Assembly (NCBI GenBank): GCA_022013895.1
Contig: JAKLPK010000026.1
Span: 1 to 37,862 of the forward strand
Length of the DNA stretch: 37,862 bases
Direction of reading: 5' to 3'
Origin: Cellulomonas sp.
GTDB taxonomy: Bacteria > Actinomycetota > Actinomycetes > Actinomycetales > Cellulomonadaceae
The position numbers and the translations under genes were made by a program. Position 1 is the stretch's first letter. Every line of letters starts with the position of its first letter. Under the pieces are notes generated by a model. The model saw only the letters and a list, made by a program, of their open reading frames with translations, was not told the DNA's origin and made no database searches. This document shows, one piece after another, positions 7,330 to 15,045 of the stretch.

Positions 7330-8931
7330 GTGGGCGGGATACGCAGCACGATGAGAGCTGGACGGGTGGCGGGCGCGGCCCTGGCCGTGGCCGTGGTGCT
7401 GACCGCGACCGGGACCCTCGGGGCGGCGCCGGCCGAGGGCCTCGCGCGGACCGGGACGACGGCCATCGCCGTCCCGACCACGGCCGTGCAGTCCGCGGAC
7501 GAGCTCTACGTGACCTCGGTCTATCGTGATCTGCTCGGCCGTGCACCCGATGCAGAAGGGCTGACCCACTGGGTCGCCGCACTCCGGGCGGGGACCCCGC
7601 GACCGGCCGTCGCCCTGTCGATCACCAGCTCCGACGAGTACCGGACGTCGCTCATCGTCGACGCCTACGACACCTTCCTCACCCGCTCACCCGAGCCCGC
7701 CGGCCAAGCCGCCTGGCTGGAGCTCATGCGGGCCGGGATGACGATCGACGCCCTGGAGACCGGCTTCGCCTCCTCCGACGAGGCGTACCTGCGAGCCTCG
7801 AGCAGTGCCGGTCAGTGGGTGGCCTGGCTCTACTCGTCGATGCTCGGCCGCAGCGCATCGAGCAGCGAGATCGGCTGGTGGGTCCAGATGATGGGAGCGG
7901 GGATGTCGCGCAGCGACGTGTCCCGTGGGTTCCTGCTCTCCGACGAGCACCTCGGGTCGATCGTGCGCGGTCAGTACCTGAGTCTGCTCGGCCGCGCGAC
8001 GGACGCCGGTGGGCTGGCGACCTGGGTGCAGGCGCTGCGTGCCGGGACTCGTCTGGAGTCGGTGGCCGCGCAGCTCCTGTCGAGCGATGAGTACTACGCC
8101 CGGGCGACCGTGAGTGCCACGCAGACCACCGGAGCGGCGCCCACCCCCGCTACCCCGACGGCCTCCGCCAGCCCCACGGCGACGGCCACCCCGTCGGCGA
8201 CCGCGGCACCAGTCAGCGGCAAACCGGGCGCATCCAACACGGGTGTCCCGGCGGGCCGCAGTCTGGTCCCCTCAGGCTCGATCACGGTCACCAAGGACAA
8301 CACCGTCCTGGACGGTCTGGACATCGCGGGCACGGTGACCATCTACGCCTCGAACGTCCAGGTGAAGAACAGCCGCGTCACGGGCACCGGGACCGACGTG
8401 GGGATCTGGGTGCGTTCGGGCAGCGCCACGATCACGGACACGGAGATCACCGGCTTCGAGAACGGCATCGCCGGCAACGGCTGGACGGCCACCCGCGTCA
8501 ACATCCACGGCAGCACCGGGGACGGTGTCAAGCTGGGGAGCTCGGTGACGTTGGAGGCCAGCTGGATCCATGACCTCACACCGGCCCCCGGCGCCCACTC
8601 CGACGGTGCCCAGATGCAGAGCGGCCTGGTCGACGTCGTGGTCCGCGGCAACAACTTCGCACTCGACACCGGCGTCAACGCCGCACTCTTCCTCGCCCCC
8701 GACCTCGGGCCCAGCTCCGCCGGACCGGTCACGATCACGGGCAACTGGCTCGACGGCGGCAACTTCACGGTGTTCTGCGTCGACGGCAACAACGGCCAGT
8801 ACTTCACCGCCAACATCTCGATCACGAACAACCGGTTCGGGACCAACAACCGGTACGGCCCGCTCAACGTGAACGTCCCGGTCACCCTCACCGGCAACGT
8901 GTACGACGTCAGCGGCCAGGCGCTCGGCTAG
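7330..8931 (+). CDS. Secreted DUF4214-repeat and beta-helix protein
   Basis: A 533-aa exported protein. An N-terminal signal peptide (hydrophobic VAGAALAVAVVLTATGTLGAA, cleavage likely near residues 35-40) is followed by four DUF4214-type repeats of about 50 aa (roughly residues 56-260), each with a Y.xLLGR..D..G..xW...L..G pattern and a SSDEY ending. DUF4214 is known from surface and exported proteins; its role is poorly defined. A Pro/Thr/Ala linker (about 260-297) leads to a right-handed parallel beta-helix domain (about 300-533) of the pectate-lyase/pectinesterase superfold, with runs such as NTVLDGLDIAGTVTI and TITDTEITGFENGI. I see no decisive catalytic motif, so glycan binding or cleavage is open. 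The GTG at 7330 is chosen because AGGAGGAG lies 9 nt upstream; ATG 7351 is an alternative. Confidence 0.82.
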   Translation: MGGIRSTMRAGRVAGAALAVAVVLTATGTLGAAPAEGLARTGTTAIAVPTTAVQSADELYVTSVYRDLLGRAPDAEGLTHWVAALRAGTPRPAVALSITSSDEYRTSLIVDAYDTFLTRSPEPAGQAAWLELMRAGMTIDALETGFASSDEAYLRASSSAGQWVAWLYSSMLGRSASSSEIGWWVQMMGAGMSRSDVSRGFLLSDEHLGSIVRGQYLSLLGRATDAGGLATWVQALRAGTRLESVAAQLLSSDEYYARATVSATQTTGAAPTPATPTASASPTATATPSATAAPVSGKPGASNTGVPAGRSLVPSGSITVTKDNTVLDGLDIAGTVTIYASNVQVKNSRVTGTGTDVGIWVRSGSATITDTEITGFENGIAGNGWTATRVNIHGSTGDGVKLGSSVTLEASWIHDLTPAPGAHSDGAQMQSGLVDVVVRGNNFALDTGVNAALFLAPDLGPSSAGPVTITGNWLDGGNFTVFCVDGNNGQYFTANISITNNRFGTNNRYGPLNVNVPVTLTGNVYDVSGQALG

Positions 8932-8960
8932 GGCTGAAGGAGCAGGCGCCCGTGGCGGAG

Positions 8961-9043
8961 TGCGTGAGGCGGGACTCGAACCCGCACGCCCTTGCGGGCA
9001 CCAGGACCTAAACCTGGCGTGGCTGCCGTTTCACCACTCACGC
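8961..9043 (-). tRNA. tRNA-Leu (UAG anticodon)
   Basis: On the minus strand the acceptor arm GCGTGAG (9043-9037) pairs with CTCACGC (8968-8962), with discriminator A at 8961. The anticodon stem CCAGG/CCTGG encloses TAG at 9010-9008, reading CUA-family leucine codons. A long variable arm (GCCCGCAAGGGC) and the TTCGAGTC T-loop are present, giving an 83-nt class II tRNA as expected for leucine. The 3' CCA is not encoded. It lies 35 nt downstream of the bcp gene on the same strand. Confidence 0.96.
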
Positions 9044-9078
9044 GCCCGCCGAGTCTGGCACGGCGGACGTCACTGCCG

Positions 9079-9546
9079 TCAGTCGATGCCCAGGTCTTTG
9101 CGGAGCTTGGCGACGTGCCCGGTGGCCTTGACGTTGTACTGCGCGAGGACGACGGCACCGGCCGGGTCGAGCACCACGGTCGAGCGGATGACGCCGGTCA
9201 CTGTCTTGCCGTACAGCGACTTCTCACCCCAGGCGCCCCACTGCTCCAGGACGGTGCGCTCCGGGTCGGAGACCAGGGGGAACGTGAGGTGCTCGGCCTC
9301 CGCGAACGCGGCCAGCTTGTCCGGCGCGTCCGGTGAGACCCCGACGACCGTGTACCCGTGCGCCGTGAGCGAGGCCAGCGAGTCGCGGAAGTCGCAGGCC
9401 TGCGTCGTGCAGCCCGGCGTCCCGGCGGCTGGGTAGAAGTAGACGACGACGGATGTCCCGCGCAGCTCGCTCAGCGTGAGGGTGCCGCCGTCGGCGGTCG
9501 GCAGCGTGAAGTCGGGGGCGATCTCACCTGTGGTCAGACGCGGCAT
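9079..9546 (-). CDS. bcp: BCP/PrxQ-type thioredoxin-dependent peroxiredoxin
   Basis: Reduces hydrogen peroxide and organic hydroperoxides using thioredoxin. The 155-aa protein has the AhpC/TSA active site PAAGTPGCTTQAC with peroxidatic Cys46 and resolving Cys51, five residues apart, the atypical two-cysteine arrangement of this subfamily; Thr43 and Pro39 of the PxxxTxxC motif are present. It is cytoplasmic, with no signal peptide. AGGAGG lies 7 nt before the ATG at 9546. It is divergent from the GroES-like gene. Its electron donor could be the nearby thioredoxin at 5386, which is a functional inference only. Confidence 0.95.
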   Translation of the reverse strand: MPRLTTGEIAPDFTLPTADGGTLTLSELRGTSVVVYFYPAAGTPGCTTQACDFRDSLASLTAHGYTVVGVSPDAPDKLAAFAEAEHLTFPLVSDPERTVLEQWGAWGEKSLYGKTVTGVIRSTVVLDPAGAVVLAQYNVKATGHVAKLRKDLGID

Positions 9547-9616
9547 CGGGATCCTCCTGAAGGGGTGGTGGGACCCACCCTAGGAGCCGTGGCGTTCCGA
9601 TGCCCTGGCCGGCCGG

Positions 9617-9622
9617 TACCGT
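9617..9622 (+). promoter_or_regulatory. -10 box of the GroES-like gene
   Basis: TACCGT lies 6 nt before the GTG at 9629, and no Shine-Dalgarno is present between them, so a leaderless transcript is likely. The 82-bp gap with bcp must hold promoters for both divergent genes. Confidence 0.45.
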
Positions 9623-9628
9623 CGTGGG

Positions 9629-9952
9629 GTGCCCGAACCCGCCGTGCCGATCCGGATGCTCAACGACCGCCTGCTCGTGCAGCTCGACGAGGAGGGGGCG
9701 GAGCGTCGGTCAGCCACCGGCATCCTCATCCCGGCGACCGCGGTGATGGGCAAGCGCCTCACCTGGGGCCATGTGGTCGCAGCCGGGCAGCACGTGCGCC
9801 AGGTGTCGGTGGGGGACAAGGTGCTGTTCGACCCGGAGGACCGGGCCGAGGTCGAGCTCACCGGCACGGTGTACCTGCTGCTGCGGGAGAAGGACGTGCA
9901 CGGTGTCGCCCAGCCCGAGGGCGGTGCGCAGGAGCCTGGGCTGTACCTGTAG
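9629..9952 (+). CDS. GroES-family co-chaperonin-like protein
   Basis: A 107-aa protein with the GroES beta-barrel pattern: the opening IRMLNDRLLVQLDEE, a mobile-loop-like segment centred on TGILIPAT (the hydrophobic tripeptide that docks to GroEL), GHVVAAGQHVRQVSVGDKVLFDPED, and the closing VYLLLREKDVHGV. It differs from the normal actinobacterial GroES (about 98 aa) by a longer N-terminus and C-terminal tail, and no groEL is adjacent, so it is probably a second, accessory GroES-like protein. GTG is the only sensible start. Transcription probably continues toward, but not into, tRNA-Lys, which begins 48 nt after the stop. Confidence 0.8.
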   Translation: MPEPAVPIRMLNDRLLVQLDEEGAERRSATGILIPATAVMGKRLTWGHVVAAGQHVRQVSVGDKVLFDPEDRAEVELTGTVYLLLREKDVHGVAQPEGGAQEPGLYL

Positions 9953-10000
9953 ACCTCGGTTTCGCTCCACGGTGCTCGGGCTGCTAACCTCGTGCACCGC

Positions 10001-10073
<73 letters not shown>

Positions 10074-10076
10074 CAG

Positions 10077-10116
10077 AGAGGGCCTCCGACCAGCAATGAT
10101 GCTGGCGGGGGCTCTT
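10077..10116. terminator. Hairpin terminator between tRNA-Lys and map
   Basis: The upper stem CCAGCA/TGCTGG (10090-10095 and 10100-10105) has an ATGA loop, and a lower stem is formed by AGAGGGCC against GGGGCTCT. A short T-containing tail (CTCTTGT) follows on the plus strand. It lies between the 3' ends of tRNA-Lys and the opposing map gene, so it could stop both. Confidence 0.75.
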
Positions 10117-10120
10117 GTCG

Positions 10121-10891
10121 TCAGTGGGGCAGCGTCAGGATCTCGGCCCCGTCCGGGGTGATGGCGATCGTGTGCTCGCTGTGTGCCGTCCGGCAGCCGG
10201 TTGCGCTGCGGAGCGTCCAGCCGTCCGGGTCGGTGACGAGCTCCGCGGTGTCGAGCATCACCCACGGCTCCAGCGCGAGCAGCAGCCCGGGGCGCAGGGT
10301 GTACCCACGGCCGGCCCGTCCGGCGTTCGGGACGTGCGGATCCTGGTGCATGGTCGAGCCGATGCCATGACCGCCGAAGTCGGTGTTGATGGGGTACCCC
10401 GCTGCGCCGAGGACCGCGCCGATGGCATGGGAGATGTCACCGAGCCGAGCTCCGGGCCCGGCGGCCGCGATCGCCGCGGCCAGCGCGCGTTCGGTCGCGT
10501 CGATCAACGCCAGGTCCGACGGGGCCCGGGAGTCGCCCACGATGAAGCTGATGGCGGAGTCGGCGGCGATCTGGTCGAGGGTGACAGCGAGGTCGAGCGA
10601 GAGCAGGTCGCCGTCGGCCAGTGCGTAGTCGTGGGGCAGCCCGTGCAGCACGGCGTCGTTGACCGATGTGCAGATGGAGTGGCCGAACGGCCCGCGTCCG
10701 AAGGGTGGTGCGTAGTCGACGTAGCAGGACACCGCTCCGGCCTCGGTGATCATGTCCTTGGTCCATCGGTCGATGTCGAGCAGGTTCGTGCCGACCGTGG
10801 TCCGGCTCCGCACGGTCTGCAGGATGTCGCCGACCAGGGCGCCGGTGTCGCGTGCCCGTACCAGCTCGTCGGTGGTGAGGATCTCGATCAT
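10121..10891 (-). CDS. map: Type I methionine aminopeptidase
   Basis: Removes the initiator methionine from new proteins. With ATG at 10891 the product is 256 aa. All five metal ligands are seen: Asp100, Asp111, His175 (in GGHGIG), Glu208 (LALEPW) and Glu239 (SEHT); His83 in VLHGLP matches the substrate-binding His79 of the E. coli enzyme. There is no N-terminal zinc-finger extension. The start at 10891 is preferred to an in-frame upstream codon at 10915 because AAGGG lies before it and the conserved region starts there. It is divergent from an XRE regulator, with tandem CCGGGATAGT repeats between. Actinobacteria often have two MetAPs; being separated from the ribosomal operon and paired with a regulator, this is probably the accessory paralogue. 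Confidence 0.93.
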   Translation of the reverse strand: MIEILTTDELVRARDTGALVGDILQTVRSRTTVGTNLLDIDRWTKDMITEAGAVSCYVDYAPPFGRGPFGHSICTSVNDAVLHGLPHDYALADGDLLSLDLAVTLDQIAADSAISFIVGDSRAPSDLALIDATERALAAAIAAAGPGARLGDISHAIGAVLGAAGYPINTDFGGHGIGSTMHQDPHVPNAGRAGRGYTLRPGLLLALEPWVMLDTAELVTDPDGWTLRSATGCRTAHSEHTIAITPDGAEILTLPH

Positions 10892-10917
10892 GAGGTGCCC
10901 TTCCCGGAGAACCAATA

Positions 10918-10941
10918 ACTATCCCGGCCATACTATCCCGG
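10918..10941. promoter_or_regulatory. Tandem operator-like repeats between map and the XRE gene
   Basis: Two identical 10-mers, ACTATCCCGG, occur at 10918-10927 and 10932-10941 (starts 14 bp apart). On the minus strand each ends in TAGT, and TAGTAT (10935-10930) and TAGTTA (10921-10916) are possible -10 boxes for map, while the plus-strand -10 of the regulator (10945-10950) begins 4 bp after the second copy. A protein bound here would cover both promoters, so these are good candidates for the XRE protein's binding sites. Confidence 0.6.
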
Positions 10942-10944
10942 TAC

Positions 10945-10950
10945 TAGAAT
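10945..10950 (+). promoter_or_regulatory. -10 box of the XRE regulator gene
   Basis: TAGAAT lies 7 nt before the ATG at 10958, consistent with a leaderless mRNA. It is the best -10 match to consensus in the window. Confidence 0.6.
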
Positions 10951-10957
10951 CGGTCTC

Positions 10958-11260
10958 ATGGTCAGACTGCCGCTCACCCCCGCCGAGGTCGAGCGCGGAC
11001 GGCGGCTCGGTGCCCTCCTGCGTCGCGCCAGGGGAGATCGCCCGATGCTCGAGACCGCGCTCGAGGCGCACGTCTCGCCGGAGACCCTCCGCAAGATCGA
11101 GACGGGCCGCGTCGCGACCCCGTCCTTCCCGACCATCGCCGCGATCGCCGAGGTCCTCGGCCTCTCCCTCGATGCCGTATGGGCCGAGATGAACCCGCCC
11201 GAGAGCGGTGCCGAACCGACCCGCGCCGGTCGGTTCGCGGGGGAGCGGCTGGCTTCCTAG
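10958..11260 (+). CDS. XRE-family helix-turn-helix regulator
   Basis: A 100-aa protein made almost entirely of one Cro/C1-type HTH domain: helices through ERGRRLGALLRRARGD, the turn and recognition helix at HVSPETLRKIETGRVATP (the IE.G.. motif is typical), then FPTIAAIAEVLGLSLDAVW. There is no ligand-binding or toxin-partner domain. It is divergent from map, with repeated elements over both promoters, so autoregulation and control of map are likely (inference). Start ATG is supported by the -10 box 7 nt upstream. A small GC hairpin follows the stop. Confidence 0.88.
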   Translation: MVRLPLTPAEVERGRRLGALLRRARGDRPMLETALEAHVSPETLRKIETGRVATPSFPTIAAIAEVLGLSLDAVWAEMNPPESGAEPTRAGRFAGERLAS

Positions 11261-11266
11261 GCCTCG

Positions 11267-11284
11267 CACCCGCCTCGGCGGGTG
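11267..11284 (+). terminator. Short hairpin after the XRE gene
   Basis: CACCCGCC and GGCGGGTG form an inverted repeat of 8 bp with a minimal loop (7 bp with a 4-nt loop), starting 6 nt after the XRE stop. It would separate this gene from the chemotaxis receptor. Confidence 0.5.
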
Positions 11285-11392
11285 TGCTCGGACCTTGCGT
11301 CCCGGCGCGGACTCCTCACGGCTGGACGGAACTGGCCGATGTGGACGATGCCCCGAAGTCCGCCCTCATCCGAGTCCCCGCGAGGCAACCCC

Positions 11393-13027
11393 ATGTCGCA
11401 GACCTCCCACGCCCCTGCCCGGTCGGCCGTACACCGGCCCGGCGCCTGGTCCCGCCTGTCCATCCGGACCAAGGTGCTCGCTCCGGCACTGGTGGGCGCA
11501 CTCGTCGCGCTGATCATCGGCGTCGTCGGGCTGGTCAACCTCAGCGCCAGCGCCGAGCGCAGCCGCGTCATCTACGAGCAGAACCTCCAGGGGGTCCGTG
11601 CGCTGACCGACGTCCTGGTGACCCGCAAGAGCGTCTCGCTGAGCATCCGGGACACGTTCCTCGCCGGTGACGGGCCCGACGCCGAGGCGGTGGCCCAGGA
11701 GTACGCCGACCTGCAGGCGACGTTCGTCGAGCAGCTCGACGTGTACGCCGCCACCGGAGTGACGGCGCAGGACGCCCAGCGCGTCGACGATCTCAAGGCC
11801 GCGTTCCAGGAGTACGTCGATGCGGTGCCGACGGTGCTCGGCCAGTACGTCGCGGACGGTGACGGGCAGGGCTGGTTGGCCGCCAACAACGAGCAGCTCG
11901 CCCCGCTGGCCGAGGACATCAGCGCGGGGCTGGGCGACCTCATCGCGAGCGAGGACAGCCAGGCGGCCCAGAGCGCGGCGGACGCCGCCTCCGCGTACAG
12001 CCAGGCGCGGACGGTGAGCATCGTGCTGCTCGTCCTCGGGATCGGCGCGGGGCTCGCGGTGGCGCTGCTCGTCGCCGGAAGCGTGACGCGTTCGGTGCGA
12101 CCGCTTCAGGAGGGCCTTGCGCGCCTGGCCGACGGCGATCTGGCGACCGAGACCGTCGTCGCATCGGGCGACGAGGTCGGTCGGATGGCCGAGTCGCTCG
12201 AGCGGGCGCGGGTCGCGTTGCGTGACTCCATCTCGGCGATCGGCGGCAACGTCGTCAGACTGGCCGGCGCGGCCGTCGAGCTGCGGCAGACGTCGTCCGG
12301 GCTCGCGACCGCCGCCCAGGAGTCCTCCGGTCTGGCGCAGTCGGTCTCGGTGGCCGCGGAGCGGGTCTCGGGCAACGTCCAGACCGTCGCGGCGGGCGCC
12401 GAGGAGATGGGTGTCTCGATCCGGGAGATCGCGACCAATGCCGCCGAGGCCGCCCGTGTGGCGGGGCAGGCGGTGAGCGAGGCCGCCAGCACGACGCAGA
12501 CCGTGTCGCGCCTGGGTGAGTCGTCGGCGCAGATCGGTACCGTGGTCGGGCTGATCACGTCGATCGCCGAGCAGACCAACCTGCTCGCCCTCAACGCGAC
12601 CATCGAGGCCGCCCGTGCCGGTGAGGCCGGCAAGGGGTTCGCCGTCGTCGCCTCGGAGGTCAAGGACCTCGCCCAGGAGACGGCGCGCGCGACGGAAGAG
12701 GTCGCCAAGAAGATCACCACGATCCAGGGCGACACCGACGAGGCCGTCGCAGCGATGGGGCGGATCTCGCAGATCGTCGCTCGGATCGACGACTACCAGT
12801 CGACCATCGCGGCCGCGGTCGAGGAGCAGACGGCCACGACCAACGAGATCTCGCGCAACGTCACCGAAGCGGCGACGGGGACCCAGGGGATCGCGGGCAA
12901 CGTCACCGCGGTCGCAGCGGCCGCGACCGGCGCGACCGACGGTGCACACGCGGCCGATCAGGCGGCGGCCGAGCTCTCGGGGATGGCTGCCGACATGGAG
13001 TCGCTCGTCGCGCGCTTCCGGTGGTGA
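11393..13027 (+). CDS. Methyl-accepting chemotaxis protein
   Basis: A 544-aa membrane chemoreceptor. Order: short cytoplasmic N-terminus, transmembrane helix 1 (about 27-50), an extracellular helical domain of about 155 residues (four-helix-bundle-like), helix 2 (about 208-231), HAMP (about 229-282), and the methyl-accepting signalling domain to the C-terminus. The CheA/CheW-contacting hairpin tip is intact: [20 protein letters not shown] followed by [17 protein letters not shown]. The ligand is not predictable. The ATG at 11393 (GAGG about 10 nt before) is chosen because the charged N-terminus before helix 1 starts there; an upstream in-frame start would cross the XRE terminator. No che or flagellar genes are nearby, so signalling partners lie elsewhere. 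Its presence argues that the organism is motile. Confidence 0.93.
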   Translation: MSQTSHAPARSAVHRPGAWSRLSIRTKVLAPALVGALVALIIGVVGLVNLSASAERSRVIYEQNLQGVRALTDVLVTRKSVSLSIRDTFLAGDGPDAEAVAQEYADLQATFVEQLDVYAATGVTAQDAQRVDDLKAAFQEYVDAVPTVLGQYVADGDGQGWLAANNEQLAPLAEDISAGLGDLIASEDSQAAQSAADAASAYSQARTVSIVLLVLGIGAGLAVALLVAGSVTRSVRPLQEGLARLADGDLATETVVASGDEVGRMAESLERARVALRDSISAIGGNVVRLAGAAVELRQTSSGLATAAQESSGLAQSVSVAAERVSGNVQTVAAGAEEMGVSIREIATNAAEAARVAGQAVSEAASTTQTVSRLGESSAQIGTVVGLITSIAEQTNLLALNATIEAARAGEAGKGFAVVASEVKDLAQETARATEEVAKKITTIQGDTDEAVAAMGRISQIVARIDDYQSTIAAAVEEQTATTNEISRNVTEAATGTQGIAGNVTAVAAAATGATDGAHAADQAAAELSGMAADMESLVARFRW

Positions 13028-13050
13028 CGGGCTGACGGCATCTCGAACCG

Positions 13051-13080
13051 GCCGCAGCCGGAGGGCACGCCTCCTGCGGC
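13051..13080 (+). terminator. Hairpin terminator after the chemoreceptor gene
   Basis: GCCGCAG (13051-13057) pairs with CTGCGGC (13074-13080), with an inner GAGG/CCTC pairing around GCACG. It starts 24 nt after the stop at 13027. Confidence 0.6.
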
Positions 13081-13160
13081 GCCAGCGACGGGGGCGGTCC
13101 ACCATTCCGAATAGCGAGACAATTCGTCCCGCAATATGACCACACGACCGTCCGCGGGTC

Positions 13161-13166
13161 TACTTT
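13161..13166 (+). promoter_or_regulatory. -10 box of the SAM methyltransferase gene
   Basis: TACTTT lies 6 nt before the GTG at 13173, suggesting a leaderless mRNA. The preceding 13100-13140 stretch is clearly lower in GC than its surroundings, as expected for a promoter. Confidence 0.5.
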
Positions 13167-13172
13167 GGCCTG

Positions 13173-14000
13173 GTGACGACCAGTTCGCACGACCCGGCCC
13201 CTCAGGACGTCTACACCCACGGTCACCACGAGGCGGTGCTGCGCTCGCACCGCTGGCGCACGGCCCGCAACTCGGCCGCCTACCTGCTGCCCGAGCTGCG
13301 ACCGGGCTTCCGGCTGCTGGACGTGGGCGCCGGGCCCGGCACCATCTCGATCGACCTGGGCGGGTACGTCGCCCAGGTGGTCGGGATCGATGCCTCCGCG
13401 CAGATCGTCGAGGTCGCCCGGGCCGCGGCGCAGCAGGCGGGCGCGACCAACGTGACGTTCGAGGTCGGTGACGCCTACCGGCTGCCGTTCGATGACGACT
13501 CGTTCGACGTCGTGCACGCCCACCAGGTCCTGCAGCACCTGAGCGACCCCGTGGCCGCACTGCGCGAGATGCGCCGCGTCGCCCGGCCCGGCGGGATCGT
13601 GGCGGTCCGGGACTCGGACTACTCAGCGATGACCTGGTACCCGGCCTCGGTCGGGCTCGACCGCTGGCGTGACCTCTACCTGCAGGTCACGCGGTCGAAC
13701 AGGGCGGACGCCGATGCCGGGCGCAAGCTCGCCGCGTGGGTGCGCGCTGCAGGGTTCGACCCGGCGGGCATCGTGGCGGATGCGGGGGTGTGGTGCTTCG
13801 CGACCCCCGCCGACCGCACCTGGTGGTCCCAGCTGTGGGCCGAACGGACGGTCGCCTCGGACTTCGCGCACCAGGCCGTCGAGCGGAGGCTGGTCGACCA
13901 GGAGTCGCTGGAGGAGATCGCCGCCGCCTGGCGGGCATGGGGCCAGGATCCCGACGGGTGGTTCGCGGTGCTGCACGGCCAGGTGCTGGCCCGGGCCTGA
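13173..14000 (+). CDS. Class I SAM-dependent methyltransferase
   Basis: A 275-aa Rossmann-fold methyltransferase. Motif I LLDVGAGPGTIS (about residues 48-59) binds SAM, VVGIDAS (about 70-76) holds the acidic residue for the ribose, and DAYRLPFDDDSFDVVHAHQV is the usual motif II/III region; PGGIVAVRDSD continues the core. The second half (residues about 160-275) is Trp-rich and variable and would set the acceptor substrate. It resembles the UbiE/COQ5-like group (Methyltransf_11/25), but the acceptor is not inferable. A monocistronic unit, facing the lsr2-like gene, which ends 28 nt downstream on the other strand. Confidence 0.88.
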   Translation: MTTSSHDPAPQDVYTHGHHEAVLRSHRWRTARNSAAYLLPELRPGFRLLDVGAGPGTISIDLGGYVAQVVGIDASAQIVEVARAAAQQAGATNVTFEVGDAYRLPFDDDSFDVVHAHQVLQHLSDPVAALREMRRVARPGGIVAVRDSDYSAMTWYPASVGLDRWRDLYLQVTRSNRADADAGRKLAAWVRAAGFDPAGIVADAGVWCFATPADRTWWSQLWAERTVASDFAHQAVERRLVDQESLEEIAAAWRAWGQDPDGWFAVLHGQVLARA

Positions 14001-14027
14001 CGGCCTGGACAGGCGACGGTTGACGGG

Positions 14028-14231
14028 TCAGAGCACCCGGCGGGCGCCGGTGCTGCCGGAGACCCTGCGACCGGCGGTGATGTACGGCTCGAGCGCGCGC
14101 AGGAACTTCTCCCGGTTCTCGTCGTTGAGGTCGACCTCGTAGGTCGTGTCCTGCCAGGCGAACCGGATCGTGCGGGCACCTTCGGTGCCGTCGAGGTCGT
14201 CGATGAGGGTCACGATCGTCTGCTGGGCCAT
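14028..14231 (-). CDS. Lsr2-like protein lacking the DNA-binding domain
   Basis: A 67-aa protein matching the N-terminal dimerisation/oligomerisation domain of Lsr2, the actinobacterial xenogeneic silencer: MAQQTIVTLIDDLDG, TIRFAWQDTTYEVDLN and the helix REKFLRALEPYI are characteristic. Normal Lsr2 is about 110 aa and ends in a small domain with an RGR AT-hook-like motif that reads AT-rich minor grooves; here the chain stops after GRRVSGSTGARRVL, so that domain is absent. The 27 bp to the convergent methyltransferase stop leave no room for it, and the methyltransferase region on this strand does not encode it in another frame, so this is not a recent frameshift. The ATG at 14231 is preferred over GTG 14237. 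It may modulate a full-length Lsr2 by heterodimerising (inference). Confidence 0.85.
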   Translation of the reverse strand: MAQQTIVTLIDDLDGTEGARTIRFAWQDTTYEVDLNDENREKFLRALEPYITAGRRVSGSTGARRVL

Positions 14232-14309
14232 GGACACATGGTTTCGTCCGAGCGGGTGGCTGTCGATCCGACGCCCCGTGGCCGGCGGATCGCGGATCGC
14301 GGACCGCGG

Positions 14310-15038
14310 TCAGGTGCCGCTCTTCGGGCGGTACAGGTCCGCCTCGAACCGGTAGGCGTCGCCGCGGTAGTGGTTGACCCCGATGAGGATGGGTGTCGAG
14401 TCCGCGGTGTAGGCGACCTCCGACCCCACGAGCACGGGGGAGCCGACGGGGACGGCGAGCAGTCGGGCCAGGCGTTCGTCGGCGGCGGCGGCCTGGACCG
14501 AGTAGGCGGAGCGATGGATGGCGACACCGCAGCGGTGCTCGAGCTCGTCGTACAGCGACCGGTCCGTCAGATCCGCCTCGGCGAGTCCGGGCGCCCGGTC
14601 GAGCACGATGGCGATGGTGTCGACGCAGACAGGAGTGCCGTCCATCCCGCGCAACCGGTCGAGCTGGATCACGGGTGCCGACGGTGCGATGCGCAGCTTG
14701 TCCGCCTCGTCGAGGGTCGAGGGGCGCACCTGCTGGACGAGCACGGCAGCGGTCGGGGTCAGGCCGCGGGCCCGCGCCATCTCGGTGAACGACTGCAGGG
14801 TGCTGGGCGGTTCGCCGATCACCTGTCGTGGGACGAACCAGCCACGCTGCGCCGAACGTTCGAGACGGCCCTCCTGCTCCAGCGTGGCGAGGGCGGCCCG
14901 CAGCGTCACGCGCGAGACGCCCAGGTGCTCGGACAGGTCGCGTTCACCCGGCAGCCGGGCACCGGGGGTGTGGACGCCGTGCTCGAGCTCCTGCACGAGA
15001 GCCTGGTAGGCGCTGTCGGTGACGGGTGATCTGCCCAT
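14310..15038 (-). CDS. GntR/HutC-family regulator with UTRA domain
   Basis: A 242-aa transcription factor: winged HTH at about residues 5-72 (PGERDLSEHLGVSRVTLRAAL, then a wing ending in GWFV), and a UTRA effector domain of about 90-238 (SAPVIQLDRLRGMDGTPVCVDTIAIVLDR, then LLAVPVGSPVLVGSEVAYTADSTPI). UTRA regulators usually bind a sugar phosphate or related small molecule. It is divergent from the sugar ABC operon, and ACTGG repeats lie between, so it very likely represses that operon and itself. TATACA (15053-15048) lies 9 nt before the ATG at 15038, suggesting a leaderless or near-leaderless transcript. DasR/NagR of the same family respond to amino-sugar phosphates, which fits the NagB-like gene downstream. 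Confidence 0.92.
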   Translation of the reverse strand: MGRSPVTDSAYQALVQELEHGVHTPGARLPGERDLSEHLGVSRVTLRAALATLEQEGRLERSAQRGWFVPRQVIGEPPSTLQSFTEMARARGLTPTAAVLVQQVRPSTLDEADKLRIAPSAPVIQLDRLRGMDGTPVCVDTIAIVLDRAPGLAEADLTDRSLYDELEHRCGVAIHRSAYSVQAAAADERLARLLAVPVGSPVLVGSEVAYTADSTPILIGVNHYRGDAYRFEADLYRPKSGT

Positions 15039-15045
15039 GGCCCGG

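Noticed and set aside
13676-14027. Possible frameshifted C-terminal half of Lsr2 downstream of the short gene
   Set aside because: No RGR/WARENG-like sequence is found in any minus-strand frame there, and the DNA is used by the methyltransferase.
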